Assembly (NCBI RefSeq): GCF_036059255.1
Contig: NZ_CP107947.1
Coordinates: 5,580,001 to 5,644,000 of the forward strand
Length of the DNA stretch: 64,000 bases
Origin: Micromonospora sp. NBC_00389
Lineage (GTDB): Bacteria; Actinomycetota; Actinomycetes; Mycobacteriales; Micromonosporaceae
Direction of reading: 5' to 3'
Shown: in pieces, positions 17,168-27,324 of the stretch
Position numbering within the stretch: the first letter of the stretch is position 1
Layout of the letters: each line of letters starts with the position of its first letter
Translations under genes and position numbers: made by a program
The notes under the pieces: model-generated
What the model was told of the DNA's origin: nothing
What the model saw: the letters and a program-made list of their open reading frames with translations, nothing else
Databases searched by the model: none

Positions 17168-17188
17168 CTTGAGTGAGACACGCTCAAG
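17168..17188 (+). promoter_or_regulatory. HAIR-type HspR operator before lon
   Basis: CTTGAGT (17168-17174), seven bases, then GCTCAAG (17182-17188). The HspR inverted repeat (HAIR) consensus is CTTGAGT-N7-ACTCAAG, so there is one mismatch. It lies 22 bases before the lon start, next to a possible GATAGC -10 (17196-17201). Confidence 0.85.
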
Positions 17189-17210
17189 TCAACGCGATAG
17201 CAGGTGTTCG

Positions 17211-19541
<2,331 letters not shown>

Positions 19542-19553
19542 CGATCCGACCAA

Positions 19554-19587
19554 GGAGCCCCCGTCGTCTTCGGACGGCGGGGGCTCC
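19554..19587 (+). terminator. lon terminator with UUCG loop
   Basis: 15-bp stem (19554-19568 with 19573-19587, one G-T pair) closed by a TTCG tetraloop, 12 bases after the lon stop codon. Confidence 0.9.
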
Positions 19588-19678
19588 CTGCTGTACGAGT
19601 CGATCAGCGAACCGTACTGTCCTGCTCGAACCCCTCAACTACCTCTCCGCCACGAGGCGGCCCCCGGGAGGAACCCCC

Positions 19679-20083
19679 GTGAACGTGGTCCTTTGGATCA
19701 TCCAGATCCTGCTCGCCGTCGTGTTCGGCGGTGCCGGCCTGGCCAAGCTGACCCAGCCCAAGGAGAAGCTGCGCGACCGGATGGGCTGGGTTGACCCCGT
19801 TCCGCCGACCCAGGTCAAGGCACTCGGCGCCGTCGAGCTGCTGGCCGCCATCGGGCTCGTACTGCCCGCCCTCACCGGCATCGCCACCGTGCTCACCCCG
19901 CTGGCCGCCGTCGGGCTGGTCATCGTCATGGTCGGCGGCATTCTGGTGCACCTGCGCGGCCTGAAGAGGCAGGACACCGAGGACCGGCGCCGGATGGAGA
20001 TGCAGGGCGCCGTGACCTGCGCCGTGCTGCTCGTCCTCGCCGCGGTGGTGGCGTGGGGCCGGTTCGGCCCGTACTCCTTCTGA
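19679..20083 (+). CDS. DoxX-family small membrane protein
   Basis: 134 aa from GTG 19679 with GGGAGG six bases upstream. Four hydrophobic helices: 'VVLWIIQILLAVVFGGAGLAKL' (start 'VLWIIQILLAVVFGGAG'), 'ALGAVELLAAIGLVLPAL', 'LTPLAAVGLVIVMVGGILVHL' (core 'AAVGLVIVMVGG') and 'GAVTCAVLLVLAAVVAWGRFG'. The first helix ending in 'GLAKL' is typical of the DoxX/SURF4 group. Unknown specific role; it is a second DoxX-type gene in this window and is not closely similar to the one at 8.1 kb. Single-gene unit ending in a hairpin. Confidence 0.85.
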   Translation: MNVVLWIIQILLAVVFGGAGLAKLTQPKEKLRDRMGWVDPVPPTQVKALGAVELLAAIGLVLPALTGIATVLTPLAAVGLVIVMVGGILVHLRGLKRQDTEDRRRMEMQGAVTCAVLLVLAAVVAWGRFGPYSF

Positions 20084-20089
20084 TCCTTG

Positions 20090-20123
20090 CGCCGGCGACC
20101 GTCGTACCCGACGGTCGCCGGCG
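20090..20123. terminator. Bidirectional terminator
   Basis: Perfect 15-bp stem (20090-20104 with 20109-20123) with loop TACC, between the convergent DoxX and helicase genes. Confidence 0.85.
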
Positions 20124-20129
20124 GCGCGC

Positions 20130-21860
20130 TCAGCGGTGGTCGCCGCCGCGATCCCGGCGCACGGTGGCCTTGCGGCCCTTGATGGTGCTGGAACGCAACC
20201 CGGAGATCACCTCGTCGGCCACGCCCTGCGGCACCTCCACCAGCGAGAACCGGTCGGCGATCTCGATCGAGCCGATGTCCCGGCCGCTGATCCCGGTCTC
20301 CCCGGTGATCGCGCCGACCAGATCCTGCGGGCGCACCCCGGCGCGCCGGCCCAGGCCGACGAATACCTGGACGGTGTTACCGCCCACGCGCGGCCGGCCG
20401 CCACCGCGCCGGTCACCGCCCCGGCCCCCGGCCTCCGGCCGACCCTCGCGGGGGCCGCGCACCGGCACCTGCGGGATCTCCTCCTCGTCGTCCGAGCCCG
20501 GCGAGGTCACCTCGTGCGCCAGCTTCACGGCGGCGAGAGCGACCTCCATCAGGTCGAACTCGTCGGTCAGCGTCTCCACGATCACCCGGAACGGGTCCAG
20601 GTCGTCCTCCAGCAGGCTCTCCCGCAGCGCCGCCTGGGTCAGCTCCAGCCGGCGGGTGCGCATGTCCGCCACCGTGGGGATCTTGTCGATGGTGATCCGC
20701 TGGCCGGTCACCCGCTCGATAGTCTTCAGCATCCGGTGCTCACGCGGCTCGGCGAGGGTGATCGCCACGCCCTCCCGCCCCGCCCGGCCCACCCGACCGA
20801 TCCGGTGCACGTACGACTCCGGCGCCGACGGCACGTCGTAGTTGACCACGTGGGTGAGCTGCTCGACGTCCAACCCGCGGGCGGCCACGTCGGTGGCCAC
20901 CAGCAGGTCGGCGGTGCCCGCCCGCAGCCGCCCCATCACCCGGTCCCGCTGCTCCTGGCTCATCCCGCCGTGCAGCGCCTCGGACCGGTAGCCCCGGCCG
21001 TTCATCGTCTCGGTCAGCCGGTCGACCTCTTCCCGGCTGCGGCAGAACACGATCGCGGCGGTGGGTGACTCCACGTCCAGCACCCGGCCCAGCGCGGCCG
21101 GCTTGTGCGCCCGGGTCACGATGTACGCGCTCTGCCGCACCCGGGGCGCCTCACCGGCCACCGTCTGCTCCCGGCCGATCTCGATCCGGACCGGCTCGCG
21201 CAGGTGCTGTCGGGCCATCCCGTCGATCCGCGACGGCATGGTGGCCGAGAAGAGTACGGTCTGGCGCTGCGCGGGGGCGTGCTCCAGGATCGCCTCGATG
21301 TCCTCGGCGAAGCCCATGTCGAGCATCTCGTCGGCCTCGTCCAGCACCACCGTGGCCAGCCCGCCCAGCCGCAGGGTGCCCCGGGCGATGTGATCGAGCG
21401 CCCGCCCCGGGGTGGCCACCACCACGTCGACCCCGCTGTCCAGCGCCCGCAGCTGCCGCCCGATCGGCTGCCCACCGTAGATCGGCAGCACCCGCGCCCC
21501 CAGGTCCTTGCCGTAGCGGTGGAACGCCTCGGAGACCTGCACCGCCAGCTCCCGGGTCGGCACCAGCACCAGCGCCACCGGGTCCCCGCCCTGGCGGTGC
21601 GGCGGCATCCGGTTCAGCAGCGGCAGCGCGAACGCCGCCGTCTTGCCTGTGCCGGTGGCCGCCTGACCCAGCAGGTCCCGACCCTCCAGCAGCGGTGGGA
21701 TCGCCTCCCGCTGGATGGGGGTCGGTTCCTCGTAACCGAGGGCGGCGAGCGCGCCCAGCAGTTCGGCGCGCAGCCCGAGCTCCGTGAAGGCGTTCGCCTC
21801 GTCGGTGCCGTCGGGGGTGGTGTCGGTAGGTGCGTCGTGCTGTGCAGGTGCGGAACTCAT
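20130..21860 (-). CDS. DEAD-box RNA helicase with DbpA-type RNA-binding domain
   Basis: 576 aa. All helicase motifs are present: Q motif 'GYEEPTPIQ', motif I 'ATGTGKT', Ia 'VPTRELAVQ', motif II 'VLDEADEMLD', motif III 'FSATMP', motif V 'ATDVAARGLD' and motif VI 'HRIGRVGRAG'. Residues ~490-565 form a DbpA/CsdA RNA-binding domain ('VFVGLGRRAGVRPQDLVGAI', 'IGSIEIADRFSLVEVP'). The region between is Glu/Arg/Gly-rich. It remodels structured RNA, probably in ribosome assembly or mRNA decay and cold adaptation (DeaD family). Monocistronic and cytoplasmic. Confidence 0.96.
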   Translation of the reverse strand: MSSAPAQHDAPTDTTPDGTDEANAFTELGLRAELLGALAALGYEEPTPIQREAIPPLLEGRDLLGQAATGTGKTAAFALPLLNRMPPHRQGGDPVALVLVPTRELAVQVSEAFHRYGKDLGARVLPIYGGQPIGRQLRALDSGVDVVVATPGRALDHIARGTLRLGGLATVVLDEADEMLDMGFAEDIEAILEHAPAQRQTVLFSATMPSRIDGMARQHLREPVRIEIGREQTVAGEAPRVRQSAYIVTRAHKPAALGRVLDVESPTAAIVFCRSREEVDRLTETMNGRGYRSEALHGGMSQEQRDRVMGRLRAGTADLLVATDVAARGLDVEQLTHVVNYDVPSAPESYVHRIGRVGRAGREGVAITLAEPREHRMLKTIERVTGQRITIDKIPTVADMRTRRLELTQAALRESLLEDDLDPFRVIVETLTDEFDLMEVALAAVKLAHEVTSPGSDDEEEIPQVPVRGPREGRPEAGGRGGDRRGGGRPRVGGNTVQVFVGLGRRAGVRPQDLVGAITGETGISGRDIGSIEIADRFSLVEVPQGVADEVISGLRSSTIKGRKATVRRDRGGDHR

Positions 21861-21945
21861 GCGCCAAGCCTTTCATCACGCCGCCGCCCCCGCTGCGCCG
21901 ACCGGCCCAACAGCCACCCGACCGCCCATGCCGGCCCGCGGTTGG

Positions 21946-22854
21946 TCAGCCGCCGGTGGTCAGGATCGCCAGGATCATCACGCCGGCGAGCGTCGCGTCC
22001 AGCACCCCGCACCACTCGGCGTAGCCGCGCGGCACCACCCGGCCGGTGCGGTGGTGCACCAGGTCCCACCCGGCATGCGCCAGCCAGCCGAACGCCACCA
22101 GCCACGCGCCGGTCCGTCCGCCGGCCGTGACCGCGACCAGCGTCAGGGCGACCCAGCCGGCCAGGCCGGCCAGTTGGGTGGCGAGCACGCCCGGACCGCG
22201 CAGCGTGCGGCGGACCACACCGATCAGCAGGTAGCCGCCGGGCAGCGCCAGCATCGTCCAGGGGCTGAGCACCTGCGGGTCGAACACCATGTCCAGGCCC
22301 ATGAGCAGCGCCAACCCGGTCGGCCAGCGGCGGGCGAGCGCCACCACGGCCGGGTGTCGGCGTACCGGCGCGGGCGCCTCGTGCCGATGCCGCACCGCCA
22401 CCAGCACCATCGCCGGCACCATCAGCAGATGGCCACCGAGCAGCATCGCGTCGGCGTCCAGCAGGCCGGCCCACATCGGCGCGAACAGCAGCAGGAAGGG
22501 GACGTACATGGCGGCGGCCATCTCGCCGACCGCGCTCCATCGGTGCGCCCGGTAACGCATCCACACCGTCATACCCACGGTCATGTTGGTGGCCATCACC
22601 AGCGCGGCCACCTCCGGTCGATCCAGCGGTCCGGCCAGCCCCAGTGCGGCACCGGCCAGGTCCCACCACGGGGCGAGCAGCAGCATCCCGGCGACCATCG
22701 CGAGCGCCATCTCGGCGAGGTGCCACAGCAGCCGCCGCGAACGGCCGGCCGCCGTCGTGGCCGGCGTCGTGCCCGGTGCTGCCGGCGAGTCGGCCGGCAG
22801 CGACCCGTTCGGTGGTACGGCCAGGGTGTCGGAGTGCGTCCGTGTCGTTTCCAT
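21946..22854 (-). CDS. Multi-pass membrane protein of unknown function
   Basis: 302 aa from ATG 22854 (GCAGGG eight bases upstream). The frame runs further upstream but that part is Arg/Pro-rich and crosses the neighbour's promoter. After a ~45-residue hydrophilic N-terminus there are about eight helices ('EMALAMVAGMLLLAPWW', 'MAAAMYVPFLLLFAPMWAGLL', core 'YVPFLLLFAPMWAG', 'GGHLLMVPAMVLVAV', 'VALTLVAVTAGG'). Many Met residues ('MATNMTVGMTVWMRY') and conserved His occur in or near the membrane, which could bind a metal, but this is speculation. It is divergent from a DesK-like kinase gene with a shared dyad operator, so it may be a target of that system. Confidence 0.65.
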   Translation of the reverse strand: METTRTHSDTLAVPPNGSLPADSPAAPGTTPATTAAGRSRRLLWHLAEMALAMVAGMLLLAPWWDLAGAALGLAGPLDRPEVAALVMATNMTVGMTVWMRYRAHRWSAVGEMAAAMYVPFLLLFAPMWAGLLDADAMLLGGHLLMVPAMVLVAVRHRHEAPAPVRRHPAVVALARRWPTGLALLMGLDMVFDPQVLSPWTMLALPGGYLLIGVVRRTLRGPGVLATQLAGLAGWVALTLVAVTAGGRTGAWLVAFGWLAHAGWDLVHHRTGRVVPRGYAEWCGVLDATLAGVMILAILTTGG

Positions 22855-22910
22855 GCCGTAGACCCTGCCCGCGTCCCGGCGCGGTGGGCAGGCTCGTCCG
22901 TCACCGGAAA

Positions 22911-22929
22911 ACCGTGCGTTTTGCACGGT
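22911..22929. promoter_or_regulatory. Dyad operator between membrane protein and DesK-like kinase genes
   Basis: ACCGTGC (22911-22917), loop GTTTT, GCACGGT (22923-22929), followed by a further half site ACCGTG at 22933-22938, all in the 131-base divergent region. Spacing suits a NarL/DesR-type regulator. The kinase gene has its own TAGGAT -10 at 22974-22979, six bases before its GTG. Confidence 0.6.
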
Positions 22930-22985
22930 CCAACCGTGACAACCGCAGGGGTGGATCGGGCGTCGGGCGGTCCTAGGATCGGTGC

Positions 22986-24140
22986 GTGGCGAGCGAGGCG
23001 GTGACTCCCCGGGCGGACCGCCGGCTGCACCGGGCCCGGCAGGCGACGCTGCTGTCGCTGGCCACCGGCGTCTGGGCGACCGCCCTGCTGCCGGCCGTCG
23101 GGCTGAGCCGCGAGCCGGACCCGGGCCGCGTCGCACTCGGCGCGGTCGGCATCCTCGCCTTCGTGGCCACCCAGACCGCCGTGCTGTACGCCGCCGTGAC
23201 GCCGTGGCTCGACCAGCGCTGGCGGCGTCGCGCCCAGCTGGGCCTGGCCGGGGTGGCGGTGCTGACCGTCCCGCTGGTGGGGCCGGTGGCGGCCGGTGTC
23301 TGGCCGACCTGGGCGTGGCTGGGTGCCTCGCTGATCGGGATGGCGCCACTGCTGGTCCGCCTCCCGGCCGGGCTGGCGGTCGCGGCCGGGGTCCTGCTGG
23401 TGTCGCTGGGCGTAGGGTGGTGGACCGGCGGATCGGTCTGGCAACACCTGGCCGTGACCGGCGGGGTCGGGGTGGGCATCGCCGCGGTCAACGGGTTCCA
23501 GGTCTGGTTCTGGGACGTGCTCGTGGAGGCCCGGCAGGGCCAGGCCGCCCAGGCCCGGCTGGCCGCCGCCGAGGAGCGGCTGCGCTTCGCCCGAGACGTG
23601 CATGACGTGCTGGGGCACAGCCTCACGGTGATCGCGTTGAAGGCCGAACTCGCCGCGCGGCTCGCCCACGTCGACCCGGAGCGGGCCGGCCGGGAGGCCA
23701 CCGAGGTGCAGCGCCTCGCCGCGTCCGCGCTGACCGAGGTGCGGGAGACCGTGCACGGCTACCGGGCCGTCGACCTCGGCGAGCAGTTGGCCGCCGTGGT
23801 GGGCGTACTACGTTCCTGCGGCGTGCGCTGCACGGTCGTGCCGCCGCCGGCCGACCTGCCGCAGCGCGCGGCCACCGAGCTGGCGGCGGTGCTGCGCGAG
23901 GCGGGGACGAACGTGCTGCGGCACAGCCGGGCCGACTGGTGCCGGATCCACATCCACCGGGAGGACGACGTGGTCAGGATGACGGTGGCCAACGACGGCG
24001 CCGACGGGCGGGGCCCGGACGGGCACAGCCACGGCCTGCGCGGGCTGGTCGACCGGCTCGCCGCCGCCGGCGGCGAGCTGCGGGTGCGCCGGGAGGACGC
24101 AGTGTTCACGCTCGAGGCCACCGTGCCGGTGGCGTCGTGA
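22986..24140 (+). CDS. DesK-like sensor histidine kinase
   Basis: 384 aa, GTG start placed by a TAGGAT -10 box six bases upstream (leaderless). Residues ~15-180 contain five to six membrane helices. The HisKA_3 dimerisation motif 'RDVHDVLGHSLTVIALKAEL' carries the phospho-accepting His (~residue 211), and it closely resembles the DesK H-box. The HATPase_c domain follows ('LREAGTNVLRHSRADWC', 'VANDGADGRG', 'HGLRGLVDRLAAAGGEL'). It autophosphorylates in response to a membrane or envelope cue and passes phosphate to the regulator encoded next, whose start overlaps its stop (GTGA). Signal unknown. Confidence 0.93.
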   Translation: MASEAVTPRADRRLHRARQATLLSLATGVWATALLPAVGLSREPDPGRVALGAVGILAFVATQTAVLYAAVTPWLDQRWRRRAQLGLAGVAVLTVPLVGPVAAGVWPTWAWLGASLIGMAPLLVRLPAGLAVAAGVLLVSLGVGWWTGGSVWQHLAVTGGVGVGIAAVNGFQVWFWDVLVEARQGQAAQARLAAAEERLRFARDVHDVLGHSLTVIALKAELAARLAHVDPERAGREATEVQRLAASALTEVRETVHGYRAVDLGEQLAAVVGVLRSCGVRCTVVPPPADLPQRAATELAAVLREAGTNVLRHSRADWCRIHIHREDDVVRMTVANDGADGRGPDGHSHGLRGLVDRLAAAGGELRVRREDAVFTLEATVPVAS

Positions 24141-24742
24141 TCCGCGTCCTGCTCGCCGACGACGAGGATCTGATCCGGGTCGCGGTCGGCGCGCTGCTCG
24201 CTCTGGAGCCGGACATCGAGGTGGTGGCCCACGCCGCCGACGGCCCGGCGGCGGTCACCGCGACACTGGCGCACCGCCCCGACGTGGCCGTGGTGGACCT
24301 GGAGATGCCTGGCCTGGACGGCATCGGAGTCGCCGCCGAGCTGACCCGCGCCCGCCCCGAATGCGGGGTGGTCGTGCTCACCGGGCACGGCCGTCCGGGG
24401 CACCTGCGCCAGGCGTTGACCGCCGGCGCCCGGGGGTTCCTACCCAAGGGCTCGCCTGGCAGCGCGCTCGCCGACGTGATCCGCCGCGTGCATGCCGGCG
24501 GCCGGTACGTCGACCCGTCGCTGGCCGCCGACGCGCTCACCCTGCCCGCGTGCCCCCTGACCCCCCGCGAGCTGGAGACACTGCGGCTGGCCGAGTTCGG
24601 CGCCCCGATCGCGGTGATCGCCCGCCGGGTGCACCTGTCCACCGGCACCGTGCGCAACCATCTCTCCGCCGCAGTGCAGAAGCTCGGCGCGTCCGACCGC
24701 GCCGAAGCGATACGCACCGCCCGCAACAACGGCTGGCTCTAA
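24137..24742 (+). CDS. DesR/NarL-family response regulator
   Basis: 201 aa. GTG 24137 overlaps the kinase stop codon by four bases. Receiver domain ~1-120: 'VLLADDEDLIR' acidic pocket, phospho-acceptor Asp in 'VAVVDLEMPGLDG', Thr in 'VVLTGHG', Lys in 'FLPKGSPG'. LuxR-type HTH ~140-200: 'LTPRELETLRLAEFGAP', 'VIARRVHLSTGTVRNHLSAA', 'VQKLGASDRAEAIR'. It probably binds the dyad at 22911-22929 and controls the divergent membrane protein and its own operon. Confidence 0.93.
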   Translation: MIRVLLADDEDLIRVAVGALLALEPDIEVVAHAADGPAAVTATLAHRPDVAVVDLEMPGLDGIGVAAELTRARPECGVVVLTGHGRPGHLRQALTAGARGFLPKGSPGSALADVIRRVHAGGRYVDPSLAADALTLPACPLTPRELETLRLAEFGAPIAVIARRVHLSTGTVRNHLSAAVQKLGASDRAEAIRTARNNGWL

Positions 24743-24790
24743 CCCCCCCCAACTTCCCCCCCGGGTCCGCGCTGACGCGTCCGCTCCGGT

Positions 24791-24845
24791 GATCATGAAG
24801 TTAGCGACGTCGGTGCCGGCGTGTCGTGACGCTAACTTCATGATC
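24791..24845. repeat. Interspersed palindromic element, copy 1
   Basis: GATCATGAAGTTAGCG (24791-24806) and its exact reverse complement (24830-24845) flank a 23-base centre. It is related in sequence and architecture to the element at 32576-32625. The 3' arm overlaps the end of the SMP-30 gene and supplies its stop codon. It may double as a terminator between convergent genes. Confidence 0.8.
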
Positions 24846-25776
24846 GACGCGGGGGCGGGCCAGCGGGAGCGGGGTAGCGGGCGCCGTTGAAGGTGACTCG
24901 GAGCGCGTACACGGAGTTGCCGGCGGTGATGAACAGGTGGTTCCGTCTCGGGCCGCCGAAGGTGAGGTTGGCGACCGATTCGGGCAGCAGGAGTTTCCCG
25001 ATGAGGGTGCCGTCGGGGTCGAAGCAGTGCACACCGTCCCAGGCTGCGGCCCACACCCGCCCGGCGTCGTCGACGCGGATGCCGTCGAAGCGGCCGAAAT
25101 CGCATTCGGCGAAGACCTTCCCGCCGGTCAGAGCGCCGTCGGCGGTGACGTCGAAAACGCGGATGTGGCTGGGTTCCTGTCGGGTGTCGACGATGTAGAG
25201 CTGCTGCTCGTCGCCGGAGAAGGCCAGGCCGTTGGGGCGGCAGAAATCGTCGGCGACGATGCGCAGGTCGCCGGTGGCCGGGTCGAGGCGGAACACGTAG
25301 CAGCCACCGTCGAACTCGTTGTCGCCCCTGTTGCCCTCGTAATCGGAGTCAATGCCGTAGCTCGGATCGGTGAACCAGATCGTGCCGTCGGCGCGTACCA
25401 CGACATCGTTGGGGCTGTTGAGCCGCCGACCCTGGTGGCGGTCGGCGAGGACGGTGATCGTGCCGTCGTGCTCGGTGCGGGTGACTCGCCGGTTGCCCTG
25501 CTCGCACGTGACGAGCCGGCCCTGGCGGTCCACTGTGTTGCCATTGGCGTAGCCCGAGGCGTGGCGGAAGACGCCGACCGCGCCGGTGCACTCGTCCCAG
25601 CGCAACAGCCGGTCGTTGGGGATGTCGCTCCACACCAGGTACCGGCCGGCTGGAAAGTAGGCCGGACCTTCGGTCTTGCGTGCGCCCGTGTACAGCCGTT
25701 CGGCGACGAAGTCGCCGTCGAGGTAACGGAACCGCTCGTCGAGCAGGTGGAACTGTGCGGGAACGGTCTCGGTCAT
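24838..25776 (-). CDS. SMP-30/gluconolactonase family protein
   Basis: 312 aa propeller with classical family motifs: 'KTEGPAYFPAGRYLVWSDIP' (metal-ligand Glu), 'ANGNTVDRQGRLVTCEQGNRR' (part 'NTVDRQGRLVTCEQG'), 'LNSPNDVVVRADGTIWFTDP' (ligand Asn and Asp), 'CRPNGLAFSGDEQQLYIVDT' and 'FDGIRVDDAGRVWAAAWDGV' (catalytic Asp). It hydrolyses sugar acid lactones. The last serine and the TGA stop lie in the arm of the palindromic element at 24791-24845. It is divergent from the Lrp/AsnC gene, which probably regulates it; TTGACC (25841-25846 complement) and TAGGAT (25816-25821 complement) are a plausible promoter. Confidence 0.93.
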   Translation of the reverse strand: MTETVPAQFHLLDERFRYLDGDFVAERLYTGARKTEGPAYFPAGRYLVWSDIPNDRLLRWDECTGAVGVFRHASGYANGNTVDRQGRLVTCEQGNRRVTRTEHDGTITVLADRHQGRRLNSPNDVVVRADGTIWFTDPSYGIDSDYEGNRGDNEFDGGCYVFRLDPATGDLRIVADDFCRPNGLAFSGDEQQLYIVDTRQEPSHIRVFDVTADGALTGGKVFAECDFGRFDGIRVDDAGRVWAAAWDGVHCFDPDGTLIGKLLLPESVANLTFGGPRRNHLFITAGNSVYALRVTFNGARYPAPAGPPPRRS

Positions 25777-25831
25777 CGCCGCGCCTCCTGGATCTCGTGC
25801 ACCACGTTCGGCCAGATCCTAGTCGCGCCGA

Positions 25832-25843
25832 ACCTGATAAGGT
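25832..25843. promoter_or_regulatory. Dyad ACCTGATAAGGT in the SMP-30/AsnC divergent promoter
   Basis: The inverted repeat ACCT-GATA-AGGT overlaps the candidate -35 (TTGACC, minus strand) of the SMP-30 gene and lies ~43 bases before the AsnC start. It is a candidate Lrp/AsnC operator. Confidence 0.4.
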
Positions 25844-25885
25844 CAACAGGCGCACTGGGCAGATCACATCTCGGGGAGCGGCTTC

Positions 25886-26353
25886 GTGGTAGATGACATC
25901 GACCGAGCGTTGTTGGCGTGCCTGCAGCACGACGCCACCCAGTCCTACGCCGTGCTGGGGAAGGCGGTGGGTCTGTCCGCCGGCTCGGCGCACGAACGGG
26001 TGCGCAAGCTGCGCGAACGCGGGGTGATCCGCCGCACCACCATCGACGTCGACCCGGCCGCCGTGGAGCGCGGCGTGTCGGCCTTCGTGATGGTCGACGG
26101 CAACACGTGGATGGGTGACACACGGGAAGCGCTCTCGGCCATACCCGGCATCCAGGAGGCGCACATCATCGCCGGCGCGGCCTCGCTGCTGGTGAAGATC
26201 CGCACCGCGACCACCGAAGACCTGCAGGCGGCGCTCCGCAGCATCTTCGACATCGGCGGAGTGACCAGCACCCAGACCATCGTCGTGCTCGAGACATTCT
26301 TCGAACGTCCGGTGAGCGTCCTCGATGGGAGCACCGAACCGCAGCCGGGCTAG
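25886..26353 (+). CDS. Lrp/AsnC-family transcriptional regulator
   Basis: 155 aa from GTG 25886 with GGGGAG seven bases upstream. N-terminal winged HTH ('DIDRALLACLQHDATQSYAV', 'LGKAVGLSAGSAHERVRKLRE', given in part 'GLSAGSAHERVRKL') and C-terminal RAM/AsnC effector-binding domain ('AFVMVDGNTW', 'IPGIQEAHIIAGAASLLVKI', 'IFDIGGVTSTQTIVVLE'). Regulates metabolism in response to small effectors, usually amino acids. Its divergent arrangement suggests it controls the SMP-30 gene and itself. Confidence 0.93.
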   Translation: MVDDIDRALLACLQHDATQSYAVLGKAVGLSAGSAHERVRKLRERGVIRRTTIDVDPAAVERGVSAFVMVDGNTWMGDTREALSAIPGIQEAHIIAGAASLLVKIRTATTEDLQAALRSIFDIGGVTSTQTIVVLETFFERPVSVLDGSTEPQPG

Positions 26354-26362
26354 CGTGCGGGG

Positions 26363-26884
26363 GTGCGTACGGTCGAGTTGATCTGTTCGGTGGAGCTGGA
26401 CGACGCGGTCCGGACCGCCTGGGACCGGTTGGCCGCGGCCGGACTGCCCAGCCTGGCGCGCAACATCCACCCGACCAACCGGCCGCACCTCACCCTCGCG
26501 GCGGTGGACGAGTTCCCGCCCGGCGCCGAGCATCGCCTGGCCGAGCTGTTCGACGCCGCGCTGCCGGTGCCGGTCACGCTCGACCGCGTCGTCGTTCTCG
26601 ACGGCAGCGCGCCGTTGGTCTGGCTCGTCCGACCCACACGCGCGCTGTCCACGCTGCACGCTGCCGTGTGGGACGTGCTCACCGACGCTGCCGGACATCG
26701 TCCGTGGCACGCGCCGGGGGCGTGGGTGCCGCACCTGAGCCTGGCGCTGCGGTTCCGCAACGCGGACCTGCGGCTCGCCCGCGCCGTCGCCGGCGGTCAG
26801 CGGCCGACGGGCGCGTTCGTCGCGGGCCGCAGCTACGACGGCACGGTTCGGACCGTGACGCCGCTGACCCGCCAGCGACGCTGA
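26363..26884 (+). CDS. 2H phosphoesterase / 2'-5' RNA ligase-like protein
   Basis: 173 aa with both catalytic H-x-T/S motifs: 'RPHLTLAAV' (residues ~50) and 'VPHLSLALR' (~125), which are the hallmark of LigT-type 2H phosphoesterases. Such enzymes hydrolyse 2',3'-cyclic phosphates or ligate RNA. The GTG start is six bases after a TAGCGT -10 that overlaps the stop codon of the AsnC gene (26351-26356), so it is probably leaderless with its own promoter. Substrate unknown. Confidence 0.85.
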   Translation: MRTVELICSVELDDAVRTAWDRLAAAGLPSLARNIHPTNRPHLTLAAVDEFPPGAEHRLAELFDAALPVPVTLDRVVVLDGSAPLVWLVRPTRALSTLHAAVWDVLTDAAGHRPWHAPGAWVPHLSLALRFRNADLRLARAVAGGQRPTGAFVAGRSYDGTVRTVTPLTRQRR

Positions 26885-26938
26885 TCTCCCGCGACCGTCC
26901 GGTTCGGATACTGTCGTGGCGCCGTCATCGGAGGGGGG

Positions 26939-27319
26939 GTGGTCCGGGTGCGGGACGTCGGCTACTTCAGGGATCTGCCGCACGGCGATTCGGCGGAGAT
27001 CAGCCTGCGGGACGCTCGCGGCAGTCTCGTCGAACACCTCGTCGCTCCGGTGGTCGGCTATCTCACCGGCGGCTGCACGCTCGCCGCGGCGGCAGGTTAC
27101 GCGTTCGACGAACTGCACCCGGCGCGGCCCGAGATCGCGCCACTCGCCATCCTCACCGACCGCGAATGGTCGTGGCCGAACGATCTTCCGTATTACGTGG
27201 AGACGTATCGGGTGGGTCTACCGGAGGAATTCCTCCGCCACGCAGAGGCTCTCGGTTGGCGTCCTCCGCAGCTGACCGCTCAGCGACTCGCGGAGATCGC
27301 TGGGGAGCCGGACGACTGA
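26939..27319 (+). CDS. Hypothetical protein, 126 aa
   Basis: I do not recognise a family. A GGAGGGGG purine run precedes two in-frame GTG codons (26939 and 26948); the second has the more usual spacing, so the N-terminus may be three residues shorter. The chain is soluble and mixed alpha/beta: 'GDSAEISLRDARGSLVEHLV', 'VVGYLTGGCTLAAAAGYAFDEL' (core 'GGCTLAAAAGYAFDE'), 'LTDREWSWPNDLPYYVETY' and 'GLPEEFLRHAEALGW'. Codon use is typical of the genome, so it is a real gene. It ends five bases from the convergent PP2C-like gene. Confidence 0.6.
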   Translation: MVRVRDVGYFRDLPHGDSAEISLRDARGSLVEHLVAPVVGYLTGGCTLAAAAGYAFDELHPARPEIAPLAILTDREWSWPNDLPYYVETYRVGLPEEFLRHAEALGWRPPQLTAQRLAEIAGEPDD

Positions 27320-27324
27320 GCTGT

